Notes under the pieces: generated by a model
Told to the model about the DNA's origin: nothing
Databases searched by the model: none
The model's input: only the letters and a program-made list of their open reading frames with translations
Shown here: in pieces, positions 26,169 to 35,056 of the stretch
Layout of the letters: each line of letters starts with the position of its first letter
How positions within the stretch are numbered: position 1 is the first letter of the stretch
Origin: Streptomyces antnestii
GTDB lineage: Bacteria; Actinomycetota; Actinomycetes; Streptomycetales; Streptomycetaceae
Direction of reading: 5' to 3'
DNA length: 64,000 bases
Assembly: GCF_004005495.1 (NCBI RefSeq)
Contig: NZ_RZYA01000006.1
Location: forward strand, 186,001-250,000
Translations under genes and position numbers: made by a program

Positions 26169-26288
26169 CCCGCCCCAACAGGCGTCGGCGATCCCGGCGC
26201 CCTCCCCGCGCGTTAACCTCGGACCGGACAAGTACGACTTACGGCGACGTCTTACGACGACTGCATACGACGACGAAGCGAGGCGGCA

Positions 26289-26591
26289 ATGGTGAAGGTT
26301 CCTGCGGCGGCGGTGGCGGCGAGTGGGCTTGTCGGCGGGTATGCCGTCGCGCGGTTCACCAAGAAGCGGCAGCTCGGCGGGGTCGTGCTCGCCGTGGCCG
26401 GGGCCGCTGCCGCCGCGCAGTGGAAGCAGGTGGCCGGCGGGAAGGTCGCGGGGGCGCTCACCGGGGCCTACATCGCCGCGTTCGCCGGGTCGCACCCGCT
26501 CGCGAAGAAGGTCGGCCCGTGGCCGGCCGTGTTCGGGGTGGCCGGTGGCGTCGCCGCCGCGTCGTACGTCCTCGTCGACCGGCGCGCCTGA
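26289..26591 (+). CDS. Small Ala/Gly-rich membrane protein
   Basis: 100 aa with three weak hydrophobic segments (AAVAASGLVGGYAVARF, LGGVVLAVAGAAAAAQW, GPWPAVFGVAGGVAAASYVLV). No family recognised. A run of TACGAC-type repeats (26231-26275) precedes it. Downstream the glyoxalase-like gene converges. Confidence 0.6.
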   Translation: MVKVPAAAVAASGLVGGYAVARFTKKRQLGGVVLAVAGAAAAAQWKQVAGGKVAGALTGAYIAAFAGSHPLAKKVGPWPAVFGVAGGVAAASYVLVDRRA

Positions 26592-26603
26592 CGGCCTGAC
26601 CCG

Positions 26604-26963
26604 CTACCGCCGGTGGCTCAGAACGTTCACCACGCGTCCGTCGGGGTCGCGTACGAAGAAGCGGCGTACGCCCCATTCCTCGTCGCGGAGGCCGTGGACG
26701 ATCTCGGCGCCTGACGCCAGCACCCGCGCGTAGACCGCGTCGACGTCCTCGACCTCCACGCTGAGGTCCGGGATCACCGGCGCGGTCTCGTCGTGGGTGA
26801 GGAAGCTGACCTGGGCAGTCGGGTTGGAGGGGGACGCGAGGGTCGTGACCCAGCCCATGTCCATGACCTCCTCGAAGCCGAGCCGGCCGTAGAAGTCGCG
26901 GTTCTCGGCCATCGCCTCCGGCGACTTCGTCGTGAGGTTCGGGACGATCCTACGGATGGTCAT
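26604..26963 (-). CDS. VOC (glyoxalase/bleomycin resistance) family protein
   Basis: 119 aa, one VOC module of the usual length. It shows NLTTKSPEAMAENRDFYGRLGFE, VSFLTHDE, DLSVEVEDVDAVYARVLASG and the final strand RFFVRDPDGRVVNVLSH. The last Glu/Asn metal position is replaced by VVNV, so metal binding is uncertain. Such proteins act as small-molecule dioxygenases, isomerases or sequestration proteins. ATG 26963 was chosen because the domain starts at TIRRIVPNL; the frame upstream is low-quality sequence. Confidence 0.82.
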   Translation of the reverse strand: MTIRRIVPNLTTKSPEAMAENRDFYGRLGFEEVMDMGWVTTLASPSNPTAQVSFLTHDETAPVIPDLSVEVEDVDAVYARVLASGAEIVHGLRDEEWGVRRFFVRDPDGRVVNVLSHRR

Positions 26964-27013
26964 CGGGGCTCCCGGGAGATCGCGGGGCGGTGTTCGGGGT
27001 CTCGCTCTCACTC

Positions 27014-27481
27014 TCATACTGAGTTCTCCCCTGCATCCTTGCGGAACGCTCGCCCGACCGCCGCCGCGGCCAGTACCGCACCCGCCATCAGCATCGAGAA
27101 GAACGCCCACGCCAGCTGCCACGGGAAGATCCCGCCCGGGTCGTCGTGCGACGCGAAAGACGCGTAGAGCAGGACGGCCGGCGGGGCCGCGACCAGCAGG
27201 GCCGCCAAGGGAAGCCGGTCATGGCGGCCCGCGTACGCGCCCAGGGCGAGGAGGGCCACGGCGAGGATCGTGACGCCCAGGGTCGTGACCGGCGTCGTCG
27301 CGTTGATCGCGTCGGGGGTGGCCGGGCGGTTGCCCACGTCCCACGGCATGCACAGGGCGTACGCCGCCGCGGACAGGCCCGACAGGAGCAGACGGGGCAG
27401 CCAGCGCCTTGGCCAGGGGCTGCGGGGCAGTGGAGTGAGAAGGCGTGCGCTTGCGTTTCCGGCTGTCATAGGGGCAGTCAT
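27014..27481 (-). CDS. Four-helix membrane protein of unknown function
   Basis: 155 aa. Hydrophobic helices appear at about 30-45, 65-85, 90-107 and 122-143, with a short polar tail FRKDAGENSV. The ATG at 27481 and another at 27469 are both possible starts. No family recognised; possibly an integral membrane protein of the DUF998-like or VanZ-like size class. Confidence 0.65.
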   Translation of the reverse strand: MTAPMTAGNASARLLTPLPRSPWPRRWLPRLLLSGLSAAAYALCMPWDVGNRPATPDAINATTPVTTLGVTILAVALLALGAYAGRHDRLPLAALLVAAPPAVLLYASFASHDDPGGIFPWQLAWAFFSMLMAGAVLAAAAVGRAFRKDAGENSV

Positions 27482-27579
27482 AGGGACGAGGATCCGGGAA
27501 GTGGCGCGGGCCGCGGCAGAGTACGCGTACTCATCCGCGTACCCGTTCCTCTACCTGCGCCCCCCTGACCTGCGCTCCC

Positions 27580-28641
27580 CTACTCGTCCGCCTGGCCGGA
27601 CCCGGACGCCCGTCCCGCACCCCTGAACGTCGACCGGTACGCCCCCGGCGACACCCCCAGGCCCGCCTGGAAGTGCTGTCGCAGTGACGCGCCCGTGCCG
27701 AAGCCCGCCTCTGTCGCGACGCGGTCGACGGTGTGGTCGGTCTGTTCGAGGAGTTCGCGGGCGCGGTCCACCCTGCGCTGCGTCAGCCACTGCATCGGGG
27801 TGAGGCCCGTCTCCTCGCGGAAGCGGCGGCTGTACGTGCGGACGGACATCGCGTCGTGCGCGGCGAGTTCGGCGAGGGTGAGGGGCTCGGCGAGGCGCGT
27901 GAGGGCCCAGGCGCGCGACGCGGACGTGGACGTCAACCCCTCTGATTCCACGGGCCGTTGGATGTACTGCGCCTGTCCGCCCTCGCGGTGCGGCGGCACC
28001 ACCGTACGGCGCGCGACCTCCGCCGCGACCGCGGCACCGTGGTCGCGGCGGATCATGTGGAGACACAGGTCGATGCCCGCCGCCTCGCCCGCGGAGGTGA
28101 GGATCCGGCCCTCGTCGACGAACAGGACACCGGGGTCCACCGTCACGGACGGGAACGTACGCGCAAAGAGGCCGGCCGACATCCAGTGCGTCGTCGCGCG
28201 CCGGCCGTCCAGAAGTCCGGCGGCGGCGAGCACGAACGAGCCCGTGCAGATGGAGGCGATGCGGCGGGGGCGAGGGCGAGGCCCGTACTCCGTTGTCGTG
28301 CGCAGGGCCTCCCTCAGCTCCTCGGGCAGGACGCCCCGCCGCAGCCCCTCGTCCGTCTCGTGCGACGCCGGGACGAGGACGGTGTCCGCCGCCGCCACGG
28401 TCGCCAGGCCGTGTTCCGCGTAGATCGGGAAGTCCGCGTCCGTACGGATCCTGCCGGGGCGCGGAGCGCACGTGCGGACGTCGTAGAGCGGCTCGCCCCG
28501 CGCGGAACGTGCGCTGCCGAACAGCTGGTGCACCAGGCCGAGTTCCATCGGCAGGACGCCGTCACGGACGAGGACAGCGACGGTGCGAGGACGGCGGCCG
28601 CGCTCCGGTGTCGTACTCCCGTCAGTAGTCATAGCCGTCAT
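27580..28641 (-). CDS. GlxA family AraC-type regulator (DJ-1/PfpI domain + HTH)
   Basis: 353 aa. The N-terminal DJ-1/PfpI-like domain contains VAVLVRDGVLPMELGLVHQLF, and ASICTGSFVLAAAGLLDGRRATTHW with the nucleophile-elbow Cys retained. The C-terminal AraC HTH has LAELAAHDAMSVRTYSRRF and VDRVATEAGFGTGASLRQHF. These regulators respond to small metabolites such as quaternary amines or nitriles. It diverges from an MFS exporter gene with TGGCCA repeats between, so it probably controls that transporter. No strong ribosome site precedes ATG 28641; ATG 28632 is an alternative. Confidence 0.9.
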   Translation of the reverse strand: MTAMTTDGSTTPERGRRPRTVAVLVRDGVLPMELGLVHQLFGSARSARGEPLYDVRTCAPRPGRIRTDADFPIYAEHGLATVAAADTVLVPASHETDEGLRRGVLPEELREALRTTTEYGPRPRPRRIASICTGSFVLAAAGLLDGRRATTHWMSAGLFARTFPSVTVDPGVLFVDEGRILTSAGEAAGIDLCLHMIRRDHGAAVAAEVARRTVVPPHREGGQAQYIQRPVESEGLTSTSASRAWALTRLAEPLTLAELAAHDAMSVRTYSRRFREETGLTPMQWLTQRRVDRARELLEQTDHTVDRVATEAGFGTGASLRQHFQAGLGVSPGAYRSTFRGAGRASGSGQADE

Positions 28642-28675
28642 GGCCAGATTCTTTCAGGTCGTGGCCATCTGGCCA
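28641..28675. promoter_or_regulatory. TGGCCA inverted repeats in the glxA/MFS divergent promoter
   Basis: TGGCCAGA (28641-28648) and TCTGGCCA (28668-28675) are perfect inverted repeats, with another TGGCCA at 28662-28667. They overlap the GlxA start and fit an AraC-family operator. Inference. Confidence 0.4.
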
Positions 28676-28712
28676 GTCGTCGTCCGGTGCGGACCCGGCG
28701 CAGGGTGATCCC

Positions 28713-30122
28713 ATGAAGCGTTCCCGACCCCGTTCCCGCCCCCGTAACCGCGCCCCGGTCAGCCCCTGGACCGTCGCCGCCGGTGCCGCGCTCGCCATCG
28801 TCACGGCGGGAGCGTTCAGCACGCTCGCCGGGCTGCTCGTCGGACCGTTGAACGAGGATCTCGGCTGGTCACGGGCGTCCGTCGGGCTCGGCTCGCTCGT
28901 GAACATGGTCGTGTACGGGGCGACCGCGCCCTTCGCGGCGGCGCTGATGGACCGGTTCGGGATGCGCCGGGTGGCCGTCGGCGCCCTGGGGCTCGTCGGG
29001 GCCGGGGCCGCGCTCGCGACGACCATGACCGCGCCCTGGCAGTTCGTCCTGTACTGGGGCGTCCTGGTGGGCCTGGGGACGGGCGCGACCGCGACGACCT
29101 TCGCGGCGACGGTCACCGAGCGGTGGTTCGTCGCGCGGCGCGGGCTCGTCACCGGGCTGCTCACGGCGGCGAGTGTGGTGGGGCAGTTCGTGTTCCTGCC
29201 CGTGCTGTCGTGGGTGATCGACGTATACGGGTGGCGGGCCGCCGCCGGGGCTCTCGCGCTCGCCGCGGCCGGCGCGCTGCCCGTGGTGTGGGCGGCGGTA
29301 CGCGACCCACGACAAGGGCCGACCCCCACCAACGGCGCCGACCCACGAAAAGAGCCGGCCCCCGTCAACGGCGCCGACCCACGAAAAGAGCCGACCCCCA
29401 CCAACGGCGCCGACCCACGAAAAGAGCCGGCCCCCACCCACGGCGCCGCCCGCCACGCCCTCCGTACCCTCGCCCGCGCCGCCCGCACCGGGCCCTTCTG
29501 GCTGCTCGCCGGGACCTTTGCCGTCTGCGGTGCCTCGACGAACGGGGTGATGTGGACGCACTTCGCGCCCGCCGCGCACGACCACGGGATGCCGGTGACC
29601 GTCGCCGCCTCGCTGCTCTCCCTCATCGGGATCTTCAACGTCGCGGGAACGGTCGCGTCCGGATGGCTGACGGACCGGGCCGATCCGCGCCGCCTGCTCG
29701 CCGCGTACTACGCCCTGCGCGGCCTCACCCTGGTCGCTCTGCCGCTGCTCCTGACCTCGGCCGTGGACGCGCCGCTCGTCGCGTTCACCGTCGTCTTCGG
29801 GCTGCTCGACGTGGCGACCGTGCCGCCGACGATCGCGCTGTGCCGCGCGCTCTACGGGGCGGACGCGCCGGTCGTGTTCGGCTGGGTGAGTGCCGCGCAC
29901 CAGGTCGGGGCGGGGGCGGTGGCGTTCGCGGGCGGGGTGGCGCGGGACGCGTTCGGCTCGTACGACCCGGTGTGGGTGGGCGCGGGCGCGCTGTGCGCGG
30001 GGGCGGCGCTGCTCGCACTGACGGTGCGCCGCGCGGGACACGGAAACCCCCTCACGCCCCCAGCGCCCGCGACACCGCGTAGATCACGAGCCCTGCCAGC
30101 GAGCCCACCACCGTGCCGTTGA
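28713..30122 (+). CDS. MFS transporter with tandem-repeat central loop
   Basis: 469 aa, with 12 predicted membrane helices. The MFS loop 2-3 motif appears as DRFGMRRVAVGAL, and the oxalate/monocarboxylate-like loop as TVTERWFVARRGLVTGLL. This fits a monocarboxylate/oxalate-formate-like or drug exporter. The central cytoplasmic loop carries four copies of a 12-residue unit, D-P-R-(K/Q)-(E/G)-P-(T/A)-P-(T/V)-(N/H)-G-A. It is divergent from the GlxA regulator. The 3' end overlaps the convergent DUF445 gene by 71 bases. The last 25 residues, encoded in the overlap, are Pro/Arg-rich and probably unimportant. Confidence 0.9.
   Translation: MKRSRPRSRPRNRAPVSPWTVAAGAALAIVTAGAFSTLAGLLVGPLNEDLGWSRASVGLGSLVNMVVYGATAPFAAALMDRFGMRRVAVGALGLVGAGAALATTMTAPWQFVLYWGVLVGLGTGATATTFAATVTERWFVARRGLVTGLLTAASVVGQFVFLPVLSWVIDVYGWRAAAGALALAAAGALPVVWAAVRDPRQGPTPTNGADPRKEPAPVNGADPRKEPTPTNGADPRKEPAPTHGAARHALRTLARAARTGPFWLLAGTFAVCGASTNGVMWTHFAPAAHDHGMPVTVAASLLSLIGIFNVAGTVASGWLTDRADPRRLLAAYYALRGLTLVALPLLLTSAVDAPLVAFTVVFGLLDVATVPPTIALCRALYGADAPVVFGWVSAAHQVGAGAVAFAGGVARDAFGSYDPVWVGAGALCAGAALLALTVRRAGHGNPLTPPAPATPRRSRALPASPPPCR
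29304..29447. repeat. 36-bp tandem repeat, 4 copies, inside the MFS gene
   Basis: Units at 29304-29339, 29340-29375, 29376-29411 and 29412-29447 share gacccacga and cggcgcc ends. They are in frame and lengthen the central loop. Confidence 0.9.
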
Positions 30123-31386
30123 TACGGATGAACTGCAGGTCACGGCCGATGTGTGCCTCGATCTTCTTCGAGGTGTGCTCGGCGTCCCAGCCGGCCACGG
30201 TGTCCGTGATCAGGGAGGTGATCTCCTTGCGGTACGTCGTCACGACGTACGTCGCCGCGCCCTCGATCCAGCCGTCGACCTTGTCCTGGAGGCGGGCGTC
30301 GGTCGCCATGCGGGCGCCGAGGGAGAGCAGCGAGGCCCGGACGCGCAGGCGCAGCTCGCTGCGCTCGTCCTCCGCCGCCGCGACGATCATGGAGCGGACG
30401 GCGGCCCAGGTGGAGGCGATCAGGTCCTGGACCTCGGGGCGGGCGATGACCTCGGACTTCAGGCGCTCGACGCGGGCCCGGGTGTCCGTGTCGGACTGGA
30501 GGTCGGAGGCGAAGTCGGCGAGGAAGCGGTCGAGGGCGCCGCGGGCCGGGTGCTCCGGCATGTCGCGCATCTCGGTGACGAAGCGGAGGAGCTCCTTGTA
30601 GACGCGGTCGCCGACCTTCCGGTCGACGAACCGCGGGGTCCAGCCGGGGGCGCCGCCCTGCACCGCGTCCATCACGGAGTCGGCGTGCCGCACCAGCCAG
30701 TCGTGGGCGCGTACGCAGATCAGGTCCACGACGCGTTTGTGGCCGCCGTCGGCGACGACCTTCTCCAGCATCTTGCCGAGGCCGGGCGCGACCTCCTGGG
30801 CGTCGGCCCGGCGGGTGATGGCCTCGCCGACGACAGCCTGGACGTCCGAGTCGCGCAGGACGGTGAGGGCGCCGCGCAGGGCGGTGGCGAGTTCGGCGGT
30901 CACCCGGTCGGCGTGGTCCGGTTCGGCCAGCCAGGTGCCGAGCCGGCTGCCGATGCCGACGGCGCGCAGCCGTTGCCGTACGACGTCGGAGGAGAGGAAG
31001 TTGTCCCCGACGAACTCGCCGAGCGAGACGCCCAGCTGGTCCTTCTTGGTGGGGATGATCGCCGTGTGCGGGATGGGCAGGCCGAGGGGGCGGCGGAAGA
31101 GCGCGGTGACGGCGAACCAGTCGGCCAGGGCGCCGACCATGCCCGCCTCCGCGGCCGCGGCGACGTAACCGGTCCAGGCTCCGGCGCCCGCGTGCTCGCC
31201 CCATTTCGCGAGGACGTAGATGACGGCGACGAGCAGCAGCAGGCCCGTGGCCGTGGACTTCATCCGGCGTACGCCGCGCTGTTTCTCGATGTCGGCGGGG
31301 CTGAAGGAGCCGGGGCCCGCCCCGAACGGGGCCGGGCGTGTTCCGAATGAGGAGCCCCCCGCGCGGGCATGCTCGTCAATGGCCAC
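30052..31386 (-). CDS. DUF445 family membrane protein
   Basis: About 444 aa. A membrane segment near residue 48 (TGLLLLVAVIYVLAKW) precedes the DUF445 core: AAEAGMVGALADWFAVTALFRRPLGLPIPHTAIIP, shown here only by its key parts ALADWFAVTALFR and IPHTAIIP. Further on come KKDQLGVSLGEFVGDNFL, long amphipathic helices, and the end INGTVVGSLAGLVIYAV. Function is unknown; the family is anchored to the inner membrane. GTG 31386 is chosen for GGAAAGG 6 bases upstream; an in-frame GTG at 31422 is possible. The spacer 31387-31667 holds no gene I can support. Confidence 0.88.
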   Translation of the reverse strand: MAIDEHARAGGSSFGTRPAPFGAGPGSFSPADIEKQRGVRRMKSTATGLLLLVAVIYVLAKWGEHAGAGAWTGYVAAAAEAGMVGALADWFAVTALFRRPLGLPIPHTAIIPTKKDQLGVSLGEFVGDNFLSSDVVRQRLRAVGIGSRLGTWLAEPDHADRVTAELATALRGALTVLRDSDVQAVVGEAITRRADAQEVAPGLGKMLEKVVADGGHKRVVDLICVRAHDWLVRHADSVMDAVQGGAPGWTPRFVDRKVGDRVYKELLRFVTEMRDMPEHPARGALDRFLADFASDLQSDTDTRARVERLKSEVIARPEVQDLIASTWAAVRSMIVAAAEDERSELRLRVRASLLSLGARMATDARLQDKVDGWIEGAATYVVTTYRKEITSLITDTVAGWDAEHTSKKIEAHIGRDLQFIRINGTVVGSLAGLVIYAVSRALGA

Positions 31387-31667
31387 TACGCCCCTTTCCT
31401 CCCCTTCCTCCACTTCGCTCACTCAGCTCACTCCACCCGTCACATGCCAGTTCATGCCAGACCATGCCAGTTCACCGGTCGCCCCCGCTGCCACTGTCAT
31501 CCCTCTCACACATTGTCCCTACCTGACGGACTCCCGGAACGGACGACAAGTTCCCGGCGTCTCAAAAGGCGGAGGGGGGCACTGTCGGCTTCCTCCCGGC
31601 CCATGACGCATCATGGGATGATCACACCGGAGCCTGGGGCTCCCGCTGCCCGAGGAGACACCCCCGC

Positions 31668-32990
31668 ATGACCAAGCGACACGGTTATGCCCTGCTCGCC
31701 GCACTCACCGCTGTGGTCCTCATGATCTCGGCCGCCATCTACCTGGGCGTCTCCGGCGCCTACGACGGATCGAGCAGCACGGTCAGCGCGGGTCCCCGGC
31801 ACCCGCAGAACTCCGCGGCGCCCGCCTCCACCGGCACCTGGTCGGGCAGCTGGTCGGCCTCCCCCGCGGGCGGCGAGCCCGGCACGGAGACCTTCGGCCT
31901 CGCGGGCCGCTCCGTGCGCAACATCGTGCACACCAGCATCGGCGGCACCAGCGCCCGCGTCACGTTCTCCAACCTCTACGGGCAGCAGCCCCTCAGCATC
32001 ACGCACGCCTCGGTCGCCGTCGCCGCCGCGCCCGACAGCCCGACCGCCTCACCCGGCACGCTGCGCCGCCTCACCTTCGGCGGCAACACCTCGGTCGTCA
32101 TCCCGCCCGGCGCCCAGACCGTCACCGACGCCGTACGGATGAGCGTCCCGCACGACGCGGACATGCTGGTCACCAGCTACTCGCCGACCCCGTCGGGCCC
32201 GGTCACCTACCACCCGCAGGCCCGCCAGACGTCGTACGTCGCCCAGGGCGACCGCACGGAGGACGCGGGCGGGCTCGCGTACACCGAGCAGACCCCGTAC
32301 TGGCGCTACGTCACCGCTCTCGACGTCCTCAGCAACGAGTCGTACGGCACGGTCGTCGTCATCGGCGACTCGCTGACCGACGGCGTCACCTCGACCCTCG
32401 ACGCCAACCACCGCTGGACGGACGTCCTCGCCGGCCGGCTGCGCGACGAGACCGGCGCGGCCCGCTACGGCGTGGTCAACCAGGGCATCAGCGGCAACCG
32501 CATCCTGTCCGACGGCCTCGGCCGCCCCGCGAACAACCCGAGCGGCCTGTCCCGCTTCGACCGGGACGTCCTCGGCCGGTCCGGCGTGAAGGCCGTCGTG
32601 ATCGCGCTCGGCATCAACGACATCCTCCGCAACCCGCACCAGACCGACCCCGACAAGATCGTCGAGGGCCTGCGGGAACTGACCCGGCAGGCGCACACGC
32701 GCGGCCTGCACGTGGTCGGCGCGACGCTCATGCCGTTCCAGGGCCACCGCGGCTACGAGCCGCGCCTCGACGGCGTGCGCCAGGCCGTGAACGCGCAGAT
32801 CCGCTCGGGCAAGGTCTTCGACGAGTTCGTCGACTTCGACAAGGCGCTGCGCGACCCGTACAACCCGCGCAGGCTCCTGCCCTCGTACGACTCGGGCGAC
32901 CACCTGCACCCGAACGACGCGGGCTTCCACCGGATGGCGGACACGTTCAACCTGGCGGCGCTGCGGGGATCGACTCCGGCCGAGCTGTAG
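31668..32990 (+). CDS. Secreted SGNH/GDSL hydrolase
   Basis: 440 aa. An N-terminal signal or anchor helix (YALLAALTAVVLMISAAIYLG) is followed by an extended beta domain (about 55-220) and an SGNH hydrolase domain. Catalytic blocks are Ser in VVIGDSLTDG, Gly in QGISGNRIL, Asn in LGINDI, and Asp/His in DHLHPNDAG. It probably deacylates a polysaccharide or lipid at the cell surface. The GAGGAG ribosome site lies before the ATG. Standalone gene. Confidence 0.92.
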   Translation: MTKRHGYALLAALTAVVLMISAAIYLGVSGAYDGSSSTVSAGPRHPQNSAAPASTGTWSGSWSASPAGGEPGTETFGLAGRSVRNIVHTSIGGTSARVTFSNLYGQQPLSITHASVAVAAAPDSPTASPGTLRRLTFGGNTSVVIPPGAQTVTDAVRMSVPHDADMLVTSYSPTPSGPVTYHPQARQTSYVAQGDRTEDAGGLAYTEQTPYWRYVTALDVLSNESYGTVVVIGDSLTDGVTSTLDANHRWTDVLAGRLRDETGAARYGVVNQGISGNRILSDGLGRPANNPSGLSRFDRDVLGRSGVKAVVIALGINDILRNPHQTDPDKIVEGLRELTRQAHTRGLHVVGATLMPFQGHRGYEPRLDGVRQAVNAQIRSGKVFDEFVDFDKALRDPYNPRRLLPSYDSGDHLHPNDAGFHRMADTFNLAALRGSTPAEL

Positions 32991-33003
32991 GGCGGGTCGG
33001 CAG

Positions 33004-33148
33004 GCGCGGGCGCCGTTATCGCTCGCCCCCTTCGCGCCGGGCGCGGGCGCCGTTACCGCTCGCCCCGCCACCGGTCACCCTGTGAGCGATCACCCTGTCA
33101 CCGGTCGCCCTGTCAACGATCGCCACCGGTCACCGCGTCAGCGATCGC
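33004..33148. repeat. Direct repeats downstream of the GDSL gene
   Basis: A 26-base unit (gcgcgggcgccgtta(t/c)cgct...) occurs at about 33004 and 33041. Then several shorter ACCGGTC(A/G)CC and GCGATC(A/G)CC copies run into the 3' end of the DUF1707 gene. Confidence 0.7.
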
Positions 33149-33974
33149 CCCGTTCGCGGCGCTCGCGGCGCTCCTCCGCCCGGTCCCAGGCCCGCTCGCG
33201 CCGCTCCTCGTGCCGTTCATGGCGGCGCTCGTGGCGGTCGGCGCGCAGGTCGTGGCGCCCCTCGATCCCGCGCGGGCGCCCGGCCTTACGCTCCAGCTTC
33301 TCCTGCCGGCGCTCCTCCTTGAGGCGCAGCTTCTCCTCACGCGTCACCTTGCGCTCGACGCCGACGCCGCCCCAGAACGCGAACCCGTTCACGACGACGC
33401 GGGGCGCGCCCGGGTCGCCCCGCACGCCTTCCTCGCGGTGGTCGAAGCCCCCCATGATGCCGATGCCGCGCACGACGACCTCGACGCCGGGCGGTACGAC
33501 GATGTTCATCCCGCCCATGATCGCGACGCAGCTGATGACGACCTCACCGTCCGCGAAGTCCGCCTCGCGCAGATCGAGCTCGCCGCCGCCCCAGAACGTG
33601 AACGCGGTGAAGCGGCGCGGCACCGTCCACCGCCCCCGGCGCTGGAACCCCGACATCACCGCGGCGGCCCACGTCGACGTCGGCTCCCCGCCGATACGCG
33701 AGGACCAGTCCACGGCGCCCTCGGGCAGCGGCGACTTCACCATGTTCACGGGCGCCGGGGCGCCGCCCGCGACCGGCAGGTCGCGCGTGATCGGCTCCAA
33801 CTCGCCGTACGTGCGCGCCTTGTACGTCGCTTCGAGCCGCTCCTCGAACTCCTCCATGTCGAGCCGGCCCTCCGCGACGGCGTCCCGGAGGGCCTCGGCG
33901 ACCCGCTCGCGGTCGGCGTCGGAGGCGCGCAGCATGGGCAGGTCGGGGCGTTCGTCCGGGCGTTCGTCCGTCAT
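33138..33974 (-). CDS. DUF1707 protein with LiaF-like C-terminal beta domain
   Basis: 278 aa. DUF1707 at about 14-66 shows LRASDADRERVAEALRDAVAEGRL and EFEERLEATYKARTYGEL. A C-terminal LiaF/YvqF-like beta-solenoid follows, with repeated turns (FTFWGGGELDL, VAIMGGMNIVVPPG, IGIMGGFD, FAFWGGVGV). The last 70 residues are extremely Arg/Glu-rich (RHERRHERHEERRE) and probably coiled. No membrane helix is evident. The family is abundant in actinobacteria and linked to cell-envelope stress; exact role unknown. Confidence 0.88.
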   Translation of the reverse strand: MTDERPDERPDLPMLRASDADRERVAEALRDAVAEGRLDMEEFEERLEATYKARTYGELEPITRDLPVAGGAPAPVNMVKSPLPEGAVDWSSRIGGEPTSTWAAAVMSGFQRRGRWTVPRRFTAFTFWGGGELDLREADFADGEVVISCVAIMGGMNIVVPPGVEVVVRGIGIMGGFDHREEGVRGDPGAPRVVVNGFAFWGGVGVERKVTREEKLRLKEERRQEKLERKAGRPRGIEGRHDLRADRHERRHERHEERRERAWDRAEERRERRERGDR

Positions 33975-34037
33975 ACGTCCCAGCCTACGAGGGAACGCCC
34001 GTTCGCCACAGGTTCACCGGCCGACCGGGCACCCGCT

Positions 34038-35051
34038 TCACCGGCCGACCGGGGCACCCGCTTCGCCGGGCCTCTCCGGCGACGGCGCCCGCGCGTACAT
34101 CCGGGCGATGACGGCCTCGATGTCGGGCTCCCGCACCGAGAGGTCCACCAGCGGATAGGCGGCGGCGATCCGGGCCACGAGCGGCGCCGCCGACTGCGCG
34201 GCCGGGAACGCGAGCCACTGCCGCGGCCCCTCCACCTTCACCACACGCGCCGACTCGACCTGAACGGGCGGCAGTTCGCGCTCCAGGTCGACCACGAGGG
34301 TGCGCTCCCCGTCCCCGAACGCGTGCAGCCCGCTCAGCTCGCCGTCGTACATGGGGCGGCCGTGGTCGATGACCATCACGCGTCGGCACAGCTGCTCGAT
34401 GTCGGTCAGGTCGTGCGTGGTGAGCAGGACCGTCGTGCCGCGCTCGGCGTTCAGGTCGCGCAGGAAGCCGCGCACCTTCGCCTTGGAGACGATGTCGAGG
34501 CCGATGGTCGGCTCGTCGAGGTACAGCACCTCGGGGTCGTGCAGCAGGGCCGCCGCGATGTCGCCGCGCATGCGCTGCCCGAGGGAGAGCTGCCGGACCG
34601 GGGTCTCCAACAGGCCGCCCAGTTCCAGGAGTTCGACACACCGGTCGAGGTTCTCGCGGTAACGGGCGTCCGGGATCCGGTACATGCGGTGCATCAGCCG
34701 GTACGAGTCGATGAGCGGCAGGTCCCACCACAGGGTCGTCCGCTGCCCGAACACCACACCGATCCGCCGCGCGAGACGCGTCCGCTCCCGGGAGGGCTCG
34801 ATGCCGGCGACGCGCAGCCGGCCGGCGCTCGGCGTCAGGATGCCGGTGAGCATCTTGATCGTCGTCGACTTGCCCGCGCCATTCGGCCCGATGTAGCCGA
34901 CCATCTCGCCGCGCGGCACGCTGAAGGTGAGCGAGTCGACCGCCCGTACCTGGTGCCGCTCGCGCCGCAGAAGGCCCGCCCTGCGGCGTACGTCGAAGAC
35001 CTTCTCCACCCCTTCGACGTCGATGAAGTTCTCTGTGAAGTCCTGTGTCAC
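34038..35051 (-). CDS. ABC-2 exporter ATP-binding protein (NatA-like, COG4586 type)
   Basis: 337 aa. Walker A is GPNGAGKSTT (about 52-61), with Q-loop VVFGQRTTLWWDLP, signature LSLGQRMRGDIAAALL, Walker B VLYLDEPTIGLD and switch LTTHDLTDIEQL. A C-terminal extension of about 90 residues follows. This version travels with two ABC-2 permeases, as here. GTG 35051 has GGGAG 9 bases upstream; it starts 5 bases after the permease stop. The substrate is unknown; lipids, peptides or a drug are possible. Confidence 0.92.
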   Translation of the reverse strand: MTQDFTENFIDVEGVEKVFDVRRRAGLLRRERHQVRAVDSLTFSVPRGEMVGYIGPNGAGKSTTIKMLTGILTPSAGRLRVAGIEPSRERTRLARRIGVVFGQRTTLWWDLPLIDSYRLMHRMYRIPDARYRENLDRCVELLELGGLLETPVRQLSLGQRMRGDIAAALLHDPEVLYLDEPTIGLDIVSKAKVRGFLRDLNAERGTTVLLTTHDLTDIEQLCRRVMVIDHGRPMYDGELSGLHAFGDGERTLVVDLERELPPVQVESARVVKVEGPRQWLAFPAAQSAAPLVARIAAAYPLVDLSVREPDIEAVIARMYARAPSPERPGEAGAPVGR

Positions 35052-35056
35052 ACGCG

